64,000 nucleotides of DNA from Dryococelus australis (Eukaryota > Arthropoda > Insecta > Phasmatodea > Phasmatidae), in NCBI GenBank assembly GCA_029891345.1, contig CM057005.1:65047760-65111759 (forward strand), written 5' to 3'. Shown here piece by piece: positions 45,814 to 56,021 of this stretch; position 1 is the first letter of the stretch; every line of letters begins with the position of its first letter. The notes under the pieces were generated by a model. That model worked only from the letters and a program-made list of their open reading frames with translations. It was not told the DNA's origin and did not search any database. The position numbers were made by a program, and so were the translations under genes.

Positions 45814-47139
45814 TAGGTAAACTATTACTTTAAATTTTGGCTTGACCAAGTATATGTCACCATACGAGCAAAACACGAACTTTTACACAAAAATAAATAG
45901 AATTTAGCCGTTTTCCGCCAGCTTAAAAACTACCCTTTTTGAACGCCAGCACACCTCACATACCGAACTATCCCATAAGGAATATAGTTTTGCTCCCAAC
46001 CTGAGTATAATGAACCTTAGTCCGGTTATTCGCTGCATGAAATTGTTTCTAAGCCTATATAAATCTGCTTTAAGAAAAATTGCCGAACATTGTGCTGTGA
46101 ATGAATCCTAGCTTATTCACACTTGTTGACCAAAGGTATTAGCTTATAAATCGTTCTCCAAAAGTGCATTTTTCTCCACGATACTTAGAAACAAAAATTT
46201 TGGTAGAGGAATTTTGAAGTAACAAAGGGACGCGAGACATGTCTTGTATTTCTTATTGTGTCATGAAGAGTCAGTCGCATCTTGAAGTCCCATGGATGCA
46301 ATATACACTCCATGTCAGTGTTTGCGCATAAAGGCGATGAAGCATTTGAAGGTAAAATATAAATCATTGCAGTGTTAATAGTTTTGAAGTCATAAAAATA
46401 TATTCAGCATTGTTATTTAAATTTCTTCTTTGACAAGATATATTATCACTCACAATTTTGCATAAATGTGATATCAATGGACTACTTTTATTTTTTCTGT
46501 GTTAAGTAAATAACGATTAAGTATTACAGTCCGAGAATGGCTAAAGAAGTCCAACGATAACAGTCTCTAAAATATAGTTAAATTATTTTCCAAAATTAAT
46601 CTCAAAAGTAAGTAATGGCCAAAAATATATTTAAAAAAAAAACCAAGATTGCGTGTTTCTGTGTCCATTAACGCAGGCTGCCAAAATCCCTTAAATATTA
46701 TTCCATGGCAGACGTCAGTATATTTTTCTACGCCAGAGACAGTAGACTATGGTAAACATCGTGAAGAATTTATTACTTTATGTAAATCCTTCGACAGCTA
46801 AAGGCGGCGAAAACTTTTATACGGAGACGTATACGCAGACATGGTAGCTTTACACATTTTATATTTATTCTGTTAAATATAATCTCTGTGGAAATGAGAC
46901 GCTAAAAATACTGTCATCCTGACACGGGAATAAACATCTGCAAAATATGCAGGAACAGGTTCTCTCAATCCCATTTAAGATTCTTGTTGGGGTCGTAAGC
47001 CGTTCAGAGAATCTCGCAGAAGAAATAAAATTTGATACTTTTTTTACGACACCTTTCTGATCCTAATGTTCTTGACGTCGCAAGGGATTAGGTCCTTAAA
47101 ATAATGAACGTTTAAAGTCAGTTGACAAAGACGGTTCAC
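45814..47139. other. AT-rich stretch, nothing recognised
   Basis: A segment near 46300-46345 (CAGTGTTTGCGCATAAAGGCGAT) resembles one near 7128-7155 (CAGTGTCTTGCGCATAAAGGCGAT) and may be a decayed dispersed repeat. No exon signature was seen. Confidence 0.4.
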
Positions 47140-47290
47140 TTTTGAAATCAGTGCTTTTAGAGTAAAATTTCGGACTGGATCGAACTCGGATTGGAATCAA
47201 CTTGTAACGAACACGGAGTGAACTCGTATCGACAATAAGTGTTCAAGGTAAAGTTTCAAACTTGGACTAAAGTGTAAACAAGACTGAATA
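47140..47290. repeat. Family M-like decayed sequence
   Basis: GACTGGATCGAACTCGGATTG and AGTGTTCAAGGTAAAGTTTC resemble the arms of the element at 47539-47720, but no paired tips were found. Confidence 0.35.
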
Positions 47291-47538
47291 AGGATTGAAA
47301 CGAGACAGAAGCACTCTATTGGTGACTGGCAGAACTATAAAACAAACATAATATAAAATGAATTTCACAAATTTCTCCATCCAAATATTTATCAGTTCCT
47401 TCGGGTCATTTATTTTTTGCTTCACTTCCAAAAAAAACTCTTATTTTGCTAGTCTCATAGTGATGATGACCTCTTACATAACAAACTAACGAGTCAATAT
47501 GGCGACCCCTTCTTCTTTGTTCTAATTTCACTCCGATC

Positions 47539-47720
47539 AGTGTTTAAAGTAAAATTTCAATCCGGATTCTACATTCCAGTCCACCTCGACAACTGGACTG
47601 GATTATCTCACTTCACTCCTACTTCAGTCCAGTACGGATGTGTTTATACTAACATTTCAACCTGGATTCTTCAGTCTGGTCCAGGTTCAATCCGGATTGA
47701 AATGTTATCGTAAACACACT
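47539..47720. mobile_element. Family M inverted-repeat element
   Basis: The left arm AGTGTTTAAAGTAAAATTTC plus AATCCGGATT faces the right arm AATCCGGATTGAAATGTTAT plus CGTAAACACACT. The tips are reverse complements with a few mismatches, separated by about 110 bp. It is a small MITE without coding capacity. Confidence 0.65.
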
Positions 47721-47724
47721 ACAT

Positions 47725-48035
47725 GTTTGAAAAATGTTACTGCCCCTAACCACGCATTTTAACAGGCACGCGTAGTGGAATGCGCCCAGTTAAGTTGGTA
47801 ACAACGGAAGGAAAGTAGTTCCACTTGTTAACGTTAGATTAAAAATGTTAGGGAAACATTCGTGATCACTGCAATGATTTCTTTTTATTTCTGTTTATTT
47901 AATGCGTGCAAGTGCAAGGAGGAGAAAAATTCTAAAATATTTACTTACCGAATAATTTCACAGTTTCGCTTGACCGAAGCTCGAATAGAGTAATCAGGCC
48001 CTCGGCAATGTTAACTTTAAATATGGCGGAATTTA
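47725..48035 (-). mobile_element. MITE family A copy 11, host of two insertions (part 1)
   Basis: Reversed family A interior from TTTGAAAAATGTTACTGCCC to TAACTTTAAATATGGCGGAA. The left tip is lost. The copy is interrupted by SINE S1 and then by a second A-type MITE. Its last part resumes at 48497. Confidence 0.75.
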
Positions 48036-48293
48036 GGTGCGTTGAAAGATTTGAGCGGCTCTTAACAACGAGGTCTTGAGAGCCGATGAGGGCGAAATGA
48101 GATGAGAATGGAGCAGCGGTGGAATGCAAGAGTGGGGGAAACGTGAGAACCCCCCCCGAGAAAACCCGCCGAACAACGGCATCGTCTTGCACGCTTCCCA
48201 CTTGCGAAAATCCGGGAGTGACCCGGCCGTGGATTCAACCCAGTTCGCCATGGTGAGAGGCGAGCGGTCTAGCCGCTCAACCTACGTGGCCCT
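48036..48293 (-). mobile_element. SINE S1, full-length, inserted in MITE A
   Basis: Complete S1 in reverse (AGCGGCTCTTAACAACGAGG, CGAGAAAACCCGCCG, CATCGTCTTGCACGCTTCCC, then tRNA head to GTGGCC). It is flanked by ATATGGCGGAA on the left and ATACGGCGGAA on the right. This is the target duplication of the MITE sequence CATAAGGCGGAAGAATACAC, as expected for retroposition. Confidence 0.88.
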
Positions 48294-48312
48294 CCATACG
48301 GCGGAAGAATAT

Positions 48313-48496
48313 AATAGGCCGTTCGCGGTAAAGTGAGCGCTTTTGAGAACCTAGTTACTTTTTTCTTTCAATCAATTTGTATCCTTCCACCACTTGTTAT
48401 TGTAAACCCTGCCATGTGGAACCACAATGAAACGTATTTATTGGTTCTTATGTCTGATGAAAGCTTCAAAAAGTGCTCACTTTACCGTGAACGGCC
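48313..48496 (+). mobile_element. Short A-type MITE nested in MITE A copy 11
   Basis: A 184-bp element from AGGCCGTTCGCGGTAAAGTG to CACTTTACCGTGAACGGCCA. It has a distinct interior (TATCCTTCCACCACTTGTTA, then GTTCTTATGTCTGATGAAAG) and is placed within the family A host sequence. The interior differs from both the long and the short A types. Confidence 0.8.
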
Positions 48497-48530
48497 AATA
48501 CAAGTAGATCTGAAAGCAGGGTTTTTAGGT
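48497..48530 (-). mobile_element. MITE family A copy 11 (part 2)
   Basis: ACAAGTAGATCTGAAAGCAG followed by GGTTTTT continues the reversed family A host after the nested MITE. The final tip is missing. Confidence 0.6.
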
Positions 48531-48559
48531 GCTGAGTTTAGCGCGGGGTGGTAACGCCA

Positions 48560-49020
48560 AGCTTGGAGTGGTGGCCAGATAAGGAAGAGGTGTGTTAGCG
48601 GGCGGTCAAGGGCCCGTGTTGGAGATGAGGTTTGCGCCGTGAGTTATGGCGCCTGTAGTAATCTGCCCAGGCGCCGACAATGGAGGGGCTCATTAGCGAC
48701 GCGTCAACAGGCCCCTGTGAGCGCAAGGGAATCAGCCCGGGCAGAGTCGTCGGCGGCTTCAGGTGGCTGGGCGGTCGCAAACTCCCGTGAGGTTGTTGGA
48801 TGGGCGGGGGCGGGGGACAACTACCTGTTGGCATTAACTCTATTTCCCGGTAGCTCGAGCGTTGCGAAATTACGCACAGCAACCCATTTCCCCTTTCCAT
48901 CCCCGGTCAATCCCTTAACCCTCCCCCCATCCACCCCATGACCACCCAATCACCTGTCTCTCTCTGGCTTAATCCCTCCCTTCTGACGCAACCTTCTCTC
49001 CCTCCCCCCTTGCGCCAAGG
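48560..49020. promoter_or_regulatory. GC-rich, pyrimidine-edged unique block
   Basis: About 300 bp of GC- and CpG-rich sequence (for example GGCGCCGACAATGGAGGGGC and CAGAGTCGTCGGCGGC) is followed by about 150 bp of C/T-rich sequence. It has no repeat match elsewhere in the window. The opposed open frames have no recognisable domain or splice sites. It could be a conserved intronic enhancer or a promoter of a second transcript; that is inference from composition only. Confidence 0.35.
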
Positions 49021-49079
49021 CCATTAACTCCTTTCCTAAAACGACTTCCGCATTGAAAAAAAATCCTGAACGGTTGTAG

Positions 49080-49420
49080 CCTGGTTGAGAATTCGATATA
49101 GGGAAATACATGTTAATGAAATTCTGTTTTTTGAAGCCAGTTTTGAATACATATATAAACTTGAAACAGAAACCTAAGTGTGAGAAATGAAACTATTCAA
49201 CCTAGGTATACAGAAAAATATAAAAATTTGTTTTTTCAGTGATTTTGTATTTGATTATAAAAATTTTTGATCTTTCCAGGAAACAGGCTTCGATATCAAT
49301 GAAACTCGTATTTTTCTGCTCAAAAATGTCCCCAGTGGTATATACCTATCTTTTATAGGAACTCCAAAATACCGAATTTCACTAACATGTATTTCTCTAT
49401 ACTAAATGCTCAACCAGGCA
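49080..49420. mobile_element. Family I MITE, copy 1
   Basis: The left tip GCCTGGTTGAGAATTCGATA and the right tip reading ATACTAAATGCTCAACCAGG are inverted repeats. The match continues inwards (GGGAAATACATGTTAATGAA against TTCACTAACATGTATTTCTC). A relative is at 56273. Length is 341 bp; no coding capacity. Confidence 0.82.
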
Positions 49421-49466
49421 GTAGCCTTAACGTGGCTGGTAATTATGTAAGCTGTAAAAAGTACAT

Positions 49467-49630
49467 TGCACTGAGGGCAGAGCCAACGAAATATTTGTTT
49501 GCATATGGTGAAAAATATATTCAGTTGCCTCAACAAAATATTTTGTCGAGTAGCCAAAACTTGAAAGGCAACAAAATTAATGTCGTTCATATAACCAAAT
49601 ACACGTTTGCATAAACAAAACCTCTGTGCA
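49467..49630. repeat. Family J repeat, copy 1
   Basis: It contains GAGCCAACGAAATATTTGTT and CAACAAAATATTTTGTCG, resembling 50297-50475 (GAGCCAAACAAATGTTTAGT, AACAAAATATTTTGG). The similarity is loose and the borders are uncertain. Confidence 0.35.
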
Positions 49631-49922
49631 GGGGGGGAAAAATCGGCTGCAACAAAATACTTTGCTGAATCAACTGTATATATTTGTTTGGCCAGTCATT
49701 TGATTAGCTGTATTTTCGAACGAAAGCAGAGTGTTTGTGTGCATTTTTTTGTTACAATTAGGATAACAAAAGTGGTGTTTAGTGCATATATAGATGCTTA
49801 GTAATGGTGTAAACATTCTAATAACACAAGTTCAACAAGAAACAAAAAAGTAAAGCTGTAAAACTTGAAATATTTATTTGCGCGCGTTGTCCAGTATTTG
49901 AAATGTACGTGTTAACCTATAT

Positions 49923-50160
49923 AGTCTGTTCATGGTAAAGTGAGCACTTTTCAAGGCTCTCCCACTAGGCATTAGCCACTTATAAGTATGTTTAATTGCA
50001 TCCTCAGCCATTGACTTGAGAGAGTTGTGAAAGTATACAACCGCATTTATTAGTCACATGGTAATGTTGATATAAAAACGGGACAGAAAGATAAAAAAAA
50101 AAAGGGTAAAAGGAAATATTAAAGGGCTTTAAAAAGTGCTCACTTTACCGTGAATAGCCT
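49923..50160 (+). mobile_element. MITE family A, short type, copy 3
   Basis: A 238-bp element from AGTCTGTTCATGGTAAAGTG to CACTTTACCGTGAATAGCCT, with the interior TCAAGGCTCTCCCACTAGG and TTTATTAGTCACATGG. It has the same layout as 13940-14173. Confidence 0.85.
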
Positions 50161-50296
50161 ATTAACATTCAAGCATAATCAGCTGTCATTTTATATGAGG
50201 TTACTAAGGCGTAGCGCTCAGGCTAAGAATATAGAGGTTTGGTTCTCCGTCCGCCTCCGGAATTCTTTTTATATGAACCGCAACCGTTTAATTTAC

Positions 50297-50475
50297 GTAG
50301 AGCCAAACAAATGTTTAGTTGCATCAACCAGGCCTTCGGTTGTAGCAAACCAAATTAGAATAACAAAATATTTTGGTTTCAACAAAACAATATTTCATTG
50401 CGCAATACAAACAATTAATTTGGTTGTTCCAAACAAACTTTGTTTGATTCAACAAAAATCTTATCCCGGTGTGAC
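50297..50475. repeat. Family J repeat, copy 2
   Basis: See copy 1. It borders a family B MITE on its right. The 189-codon open frame at 50150-50719 runs across an A MITE end, this repeat and part of a B MITE, so it is not a gene. Confidence 0.35.
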
Positions 50476-50485
50476 ATTGCTATTA

Positions 50486-50903
50486 ATAATCCATCCTCAG
50501 TTTCTTCCAAGTTTTCTGAAGCCATGCCAAAGTTCCAACTCCAGGAAATTTCTCCGCCTCGTGCAAACAAAGCTTAACCGATCTGCAAAATTACACCAAA
50601 AGAACACTAACGCATTCTTGCTCACTCGCTTGAATAATATTTTGCATGGGAACTATTTCTATCTAGGAAATACCAACACCTATTTTATCCTTGTTTTTAT
50701 TCATATTAATTATAAATGAAATATTATAATTTATATATCAAATAAGTAAAAGTTATGTAGAATCAGAAATAAGGTAAGTTTATGTTAATAAAATTTCAGA
50801 ACACCTGACATACATATAGGAATCAACCAAGCGCATCATACAAGGGGTGATTTTTTTCAAAGATTTTATTTAAAAAGTACAAAGAAACCGCGAATATACT
50901 ATA
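50486..50903 (+). mobile_element. MITE family B copy 7, complete
   Basis: From AATAATCCATCCTCAGTTTC to ACCGCGAATATACTATAC, with TTCTCCGCCTCGTGCAAACA and GGGAACTATTTCTATCTAGG. Confidence 0.8.
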
Positions 50904-50937
50904 CATTGTTTTATTCACAGAGCAATGTTGTAAGCAG

Positions 50938-51640
50938 GGACAACCGATTTTCACGGAAATAATTCCTGTAAAATTTTATTCCAAAACACTTTCACTCAAT
51001 GACCGATTTCGTGGTTGGATGGTTTCATCTGCTGCGCACCTTATGTGCCTGCCTGCGGATCGCAGGCGTTCAGCACCTAAGTAACGTAATATAACATTGG
51101 CCGAGTTAAAGACCACACAGTCTTCTGAAGAAGCCGCGTGGCCAGTAACGGTTAGGTTAGGTGGTTAGGTTTAATTAGGTTGGGCAACACTAGATTAAGC
51201 CATCTCAATAAGTGCAGGTGGGCTTAGGTGACTTCAATCACTATTTCACATGCTGTCTGATGTGAGTAGCAGCAAGAGGTAATAGTATTGTTTGCCGTTT
51301 AGGTGGCTACATGAATGGTTAATATTACAGTTGGGTTGCTATATAATTGTTTTTTGTATAATGTAATTGTTGCATTTTTGTGACATGAATAGTTGAGATA
51401 AAATAATAACTCTATATTAAAACATGTGTGTCCTATTCATTTGTTAATAATTATATTGCGTGAAATTTTAAAAGGTGACTGAAGTTATCTAAGCCCATCT
51501 ACACTTATTGAGATGGCTTAATCTAGTATTACCTAACTTAACCTAACCTAATCCAAAGTTATGTTATTTCAGATTACCAAAATGAGTTGGAGAAATAGAA
51601 CGTACAGGAATTTTTTGAAAATCGGGTGTCCGTAGCTGTA
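50938..51640. mobile_element. Family G element containing nested element F
   Basis: The left segment GGGACAACCGATTTTCACGG and AATAATTCCTGTA faces the right segment TACAGGAATTTTTTGAAAAT and CGGGTGTCC. These are inverted with several mismatches. The 400-bp F palindrome lies between them. The GCGGATCGCAGGCGTTCAG block near 51055 resembles one in element E (53525-53550), so G and E may be related. Confidence 0.5.
51147..51555. mobile_element. Family F palindromic element with GGTTAGGTTAGG tips
   Basis: The arms (51147-51240 and 51473-51555) are reverse complements: GGTTAGGTTAGG, CTAGATTAAGCCATCTCAAT and AAGTGCAGGTGGGCTTAG face CTAAGCCCATCTACACTT, ATTGAGATGGCTTAATCTAG and CCTAACCTAA. The central 230 bp is AT-rich. 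The TTAGG-like tip words are not a telomere array. Confidence 0.78.
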
Positions 51641-51709
51641 GGTTGTTCCGGTTAAATCATCAGTTCTGGTAACCTCGGAAACAAACAATCCCTCTCGTAA
51701 CTGCGTAGG

Positions 51710-51920
51710 ACTATATAAAATCTATTCGCAGTTTCTTCGCACTTTTTGAATCAAACCTTTGATATATCAAGCAATCTATGATGTGTTTGGTTGCTTCCTA
51801 TATCTTGTAACACGTGCGTTTTTTACTCCTGCAAACGTAAAAGTTACTTTTTTGGTTAAGTTGAATTTTATTTATATTTTATCAATAAATTGTAGCATTT
51901 CGTTCATAATATTTAAAAAA
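51710..51920 (-). mobile_element. MITE family B copy 8, truncated by a SINE
   Basis: Reversed B from TATATAAAATCTATTCGCAG through TGCGTTTTTTACTCCTGC and CATTTCGTTCATAATATT. It stops at the S1 tail and does not resume after it. Confidence 0.7.
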
Positions 51921-52188
51921 AGAGAGAGTGAAGGGAATGAAGAGATTTGGACGGCTTTTAACATCGAGGTCTTGAGAGCCAATGAGGGTGATTGAGGAGA
52001 GTATGGAGCAGCACCGGAATGAGGGGGCGGGTGGGAGAGGGGACATCCCCGAGAAGACCCGCAGACCAGCGGCATCGTCCGGCACGATTCCCACCTGCGG
52101 AAATCCAGGGATTGACCCCGCCGGGAGCCGAACCCGGCTCGCCGCTGTGAGAGATGAGTAGCCTGACCACTACACCACCGCGGCCCCG
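51921..52188 (-). mobile_element. SINE S1, full-length copy
   Basis: Reverse S1 from the AGAGAGAGTGAAGG tail to the tRNA head (plus-strand words GGGAGCCGAACCCGGCTCGC and CTGACCACTACACCACCGCG). The GAGAAGACCCGCAGACCAGC body is present. The three minus-strand open frames here are SINE shadows. Confidence 0.9.
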
Positions 52189-53420
52189 CGAGAAACAGGG
52201 AGTTCAATGTCCACAAAAGATAATGAAACAAATAAGAAAAAATTTAAAAACTATCCTGCGCGTAGGCACAATATCAACACACAAGGTAAAGAAAAAAAAA
52301 CTGAACACTAAATCTGTACGAAGGCATGATTAAAGACAACGCCACAAAGGAACTTGGCGGTATATTTGATCTAACCGTTTTCAATAACTTACAGCGGCCG
52401 CCATATTTGTGGCATAACGCTGATGCATAGGTTAAAATAAGGGGCTGGTACTAGGCCCCATGTCTCCCTCAGAAACCCCCAATTTTGTCTAAGCATCACA
52501 ACATTAGCTACAAACTAGTTTTTTTTAATAGTACTTTTTATCTGTAAATATACCAGAATGGCACGTGGGATTGAGCAATTAAAAGTGATGGTGAAAATTT
52601 TGATTTTTTTTTTTTTTAGAATTGTTTGACACCAAATAATAAATTAAATTTTCACATATTTAAAGCGGACAAAAATAGGAAATTTCAACAAACTGGTTGT
52701 GCTATCAATTATATGTACTATGAAAATATTAACATTAAGTTCGTAATATATTAATACTAATAATTATATGTATAACTGATATTGTATCTCATGGTTTCTG
52801 GGAATACGTGTAAAGTGTGTGGCCTCGCCTAAACTATATTCTTATTGCGCCAATACGCTGATAATATACAATCGCTATCAGTGATGTACTAAGTAGAAAG
52901 ATGATGGATAGAGCTTATCTTGTTCTTATTGAGTACCGACAAATAAGTGACCCAATGGAGTAACGTATAAATTCATAATAATTTTAAGGCGTGTTATTTT
53001 TCAAGCAAAATAATCTATCCCTACAATTTAAATAGAATTGAGTTTATTCATACAAATCAATAGAATAGAAAAATTGATATGGCAAGTCATTCTCGGTTTA
53101 TGAAGTATGGCACTGGCGAAGTCACGGTTATTCATACTGGTTTGCCCGCTTATCTTGGGGACAATACTGTTCATTTCTATTGGAACAACTCTTCATTGAC
53201 TCATTCTTTATACTATTTTATTCTACCCATAAGAAACTACAATTCCACTGCGCCATAATAATATCGCACTGCAGTAACGAAGTTGGTTCAAATGTGTTTG
53301 TCAGACTGCCGTGTTTTGGTTTTGTCACAACGGAAATTTAAATTCATGGATACTGCAATAAACCTTTTTAACGTCTATGCAGGTACTATGCAATTTTATA
53401 ATTTACTGTTGCTAGGAGCT
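52189..53420. other. AT-rich stretch, nothing recognised
   Basis: No exon signature, tRNA box or inverted repeat was seen in this 1.2-kb stretch. Confidence 0.35.
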
Positions 53421-53640
53421 CCTGTTTTCCGCGAAAATATTCCGCGACTATTTGTACTTCAAAACACTTTGGTTGAGGTCCACTTTCGCCATTGGATTAT
53501 CTTGACCGCCACGAGTCCTAGGTGTCTGCCCGCGAATCACAGACGTTCAGTGGCGGAGTAACTGAATTATGATTGGACCTATCACTTAGGAAAAGGTATT
53601 CTTACCAATACAAGTAAACGTTTTCGCGAAAAAAAAAAAA
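53421..53640. mobile_element. Family E element, copy 1
   Basis: The left tip CCTGTTTTCCGCGAAAATAT faces the right tip AACGTTTTCGCGAAAA. The interior has CGCCATTGGATTATCTTGAC and CTGCCCGCGAATCACAGACG. A poly-A run lies at the right end. It is related to the better-preserved copy at 60311. Confidence 0.7.
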
Positions 53641-53666
53641 ACCTTGTAACCCTCAATTATTTCTGG

Positions 53667-53872
53667 GGGCCGCGGTGGCTGAGCGGTTAGTCTGCTCGCC
53701 TCCCACCAAGGCCAACCGGGTTCAATCCATGGCCGGGTCACTCCCGGATTTTCGCATGTGGGAATCGCGCCTGACAATGTCGCTGGTCGTCGGGTTTTCC
53801 CCGAGATTTCCCGTTTTCCCCATCCTTTCATTCCAGCGCTGCTCCATACTCACCACCATTCTCTTCCCCCTT
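53667..53872 (+). mobile_element. SINE S1, plus-strand copy
   Basis: tRNA head GGCCGCGGTGGCTGAGCGG (A-box region) and CCGGGTTCAATCCATGG (B box), then the body CTCCCGGATTTTCGCATGTG, TCGTCGGGTTTTCCCCGAG and CCAGCGCTGCTCCATACTC. The 3' part ends early at a T run. Confidence 0.9.
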
Positions 53873-55002
53873 ATTCTGGTTGTTTTTTTTTATGTGTGTT
53901 TGTGAGCCAAAACCGAGAATGAGCTACTTGAACGTGTATCGTCTTTGAGAACCAGACATCTTGAAGATCGCCGCGGAAGCCTTTACTCAACCTACAGAAA
54001 AACGCTAACTGCGTCAGAGCAACAATCATAACATTTAAAATTTGAATTAGTTTTTTAATCAATGACGATTTATCTGTAGGTATGCCCAGAAACTAATTTT
54101 GTTTTCAAGTGTATGTGTATCGTGCTACTAGGAAGTCATAACTTTACTTTGTTCCTCCAAAAAAAAAAAAAATACTGAAATAACGAACTGCCCAGATTTG
54201 AACGGATGTATGCAGTGGCAAATCTCGAGAAGGAAATGCGGGAGATGTTTCCAAGCATTTGGTGAATGTATTTTCGGATACATCACATACCTTGAAAACG
54301 GCGATAGAGACAAGAGAGAGGAAGGAAAATAGATTATATCTAGAAACACAGATGGCCAGTAAAGAATTCATAGCCGTGACAAACTCCAGCATCTGTAGGT
54401 TTAATTTCAAGCATATTCAAATTGCAGCATAGAGAGTCACAAAGCAATGGACAGGAACCTGACAGCAATCTTTTTAACGACCACTGGAATTTCCTCGTGT
54501 AAATTCAAGTTAGGAAGACTTGTCATATGTCCTTCTCTTGGTAAAACTGGAGCCAGTATTTGAGTTTATGTAATGTAGACAACTTATTTATATATAATAA
54601 AACCAATGAAAAGTTGGTGGGCTGTATACTTTCCCTAGAAGTGCTAAATTTTTGTCTCGACTAGTGTTTGTAAGTTTTTTGTAATAATTAACTACCCGTA
54701 ATGGCTAGCATTAGAAACAAAATTTTATGAATCCTCCAAGTACTTAATTATTTGCGGTATTTTGTTACAGAAAACGGCATGAGGAAGTGGAAGTTAATTT
54801 TACGACTACCTCTTATAGCACAGTGGTTGAATGTATATCATGTTAATTTTACGACTACCTCTTATAGCACAGTGGTTGTATGTATATCATGTTAATTTAT
54901 GACTCCTGCCCATAACAAACACGTTCTGAATTCATATTAGAATAATCAACTACTTAATAAATTGCAGGTCTATGCTAAATGATAAACTCTAAAAATGGTT
55001 TT
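53873..55002. other. Stretch without gene
   Basis: Unique AT-rich sequence apart from the 49-bp tandem duplication listed separately. No exon signature was seen. Confidence 0.35.
54793..54890 (+). repeat. 49-bp perfect-register tandem duplication
   Basis: Two adjacent 49-bp copies starting GTTAATTTTACGACTACC differ at one base (TTGAATG against TTGTATG). The unit includes TATAGCACAGTGGTTGAATG, which resembles a tRNA D-arm / box A region. The near identity implies a recent event. Confidence 0.9.
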
Positions 55003-55110
55003 GTACGTTTACAAGAAAAATCCTTAGAAGCCCAGTTGCCAAGAAATTCCTTTGTAAAACTAGAAAGAGTTTTCTTGTAAAATCTACAAAATTTTATTAG
55101 TAATATTACA
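55003..55110. repeat. Family K repeat, copy 1
   Basis: TACAAGAAAAATCCTTAGAA, CCTTTGTAAAACTAGAAAG and TTTTCTTGTAAAATC resemble 55733-55837 in word content. The match is loose. Confidence 0.3.
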
Positions 55111-55427
55111 AATGATAGCCTTGTATTACAACTGGCATTACTTAGAAGTCTACATAAAATATTTTTTTTCTTCTTGAAAACAAATGTAATAAGTTAATTA
55201 CGAAAAAAAAAAATTCATTTTGCCAGCATGGGGACTATAAACCACCTCCCTTCTATTATTATTCGGTACCCTTAACCACAAGACCAACTTAACTTACGAG
55301 CCTTAAACTAATTTTTACAGTTAGTATAGCGGCTAGTGTCTGCAAAATATTAATTAAGTTATTTGATTAAGAATAATAGGTACATTAATTTCATTTTAAT
55401 ATTTATGTTGTACAGTTATATTTTGAT

Positions 55428-55462
55428 GGCTCTTAACGAGCTATTGAGAGCCAATTTCAGAG
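55428..55462 (-). repeat. SINE S1 tail fragment
   Basis: GATGGCTCTTAACGAGC followed by TATTGAGAGCCAAT matches the plus-strand appearance of the S1 3' region (GATGGCTCTTAAC ... GAGAGCCGATG). Only about 35 bp remains. Confidence 0.45.
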
Positions 55463-55732
55463 TTCTGTGTAGCTAAGAAACATTGAGTGTTATTGAATAA
55501 TATGGTCACGTTTGTTGAAATTGTCATTTTATACGATTGTTTGAATAACGTAAAACACTCAAAACTACTCAAACTTGCAATACACTTCATTTAGCACGTC
55601 GCTATGCTTTACATCACCTATAATGTATGCTCAAACAGTTATACACGGTTTTACGTTGTCGAGTGTCCGTAATTTTGCTGAAGCTCGCGGATACAGGTCA
55701 GTATAGTACAAACATTTCTTGAGGTAAGCCTA

Positions 55733-55837
55733 TATTACAACCGAGTAGTTTTACAAGAGAAATCTGTGTACTCTTACAAGCATTTGTACAATTACAAAGA
55801 ATTTCTCAGTAAAATTTCCAAATATTTTTACAGTGTA
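55733..55837. repeat. Family K repeat, copy 2
   Basis: GTTTTACAAGAGAAATCTGT, TTGTACAATTACAAAGAATT and a right tip ATTTTTACAGTG. An ACAGTG/CACTGT tip is typical of several insect MITEs, but the opposite tip was not found. Confidence 0.3.
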
Positions 55838-55992
55838 GTCTCCAGATACGTCACTGCAGGATAACAACAGTAACTGGTTTGCTTACCACTGGAGAGTCAG
55901 TCACCCACTTGTAGGTAACCCGAAGTGAACTTTGTTTACATACAAATTTTCACGCCCCGAGCACTGAACGCCACGAACCGAACAACTTTGAT

Positions 55993-56021
55993 GGTTTTTT
56001 TCCCCTCTTTTTCGCTATCAG
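55993..56021 (+). other. Polypyrimidine tract and splice acceptor
   Basis: TTTTTTTCCCCTCTTTTTCG followed by CTATCAG is one of the strongest 3' splice-site-like sequences on the plus strand of the window. It is followed within 50 bp by a consensus donor. Confidence 0.45.

Noticed and set aside
50150..50719. 189-codon open frame
   Set aside because: It spans the end of a short A MITE, a dispersed repeat and half of a B MITE, so it cannot be one protein-coding gene.
51147..51200. GGTTAGGTTAGG as a telomere or interstitial telomere array
   Set aside because: Only two to three imperfect units occur, and they are mirrored at the other end of a palindromic element; they are element tips.
53667..53745. 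Functional tRNA gene
   Set aside because: Box A and box B are present, but the sequence continues into the SINE body, the acceptor stem does not pair convincingly, and the same head recurs in all S1 copies.
53675..53905. Repeated short peptides with SPPTKANRVQS-like sequence at several loci
   Set aside because: They are translations of the tRNA head and body of SINE S1 in different copies, not a protein family.
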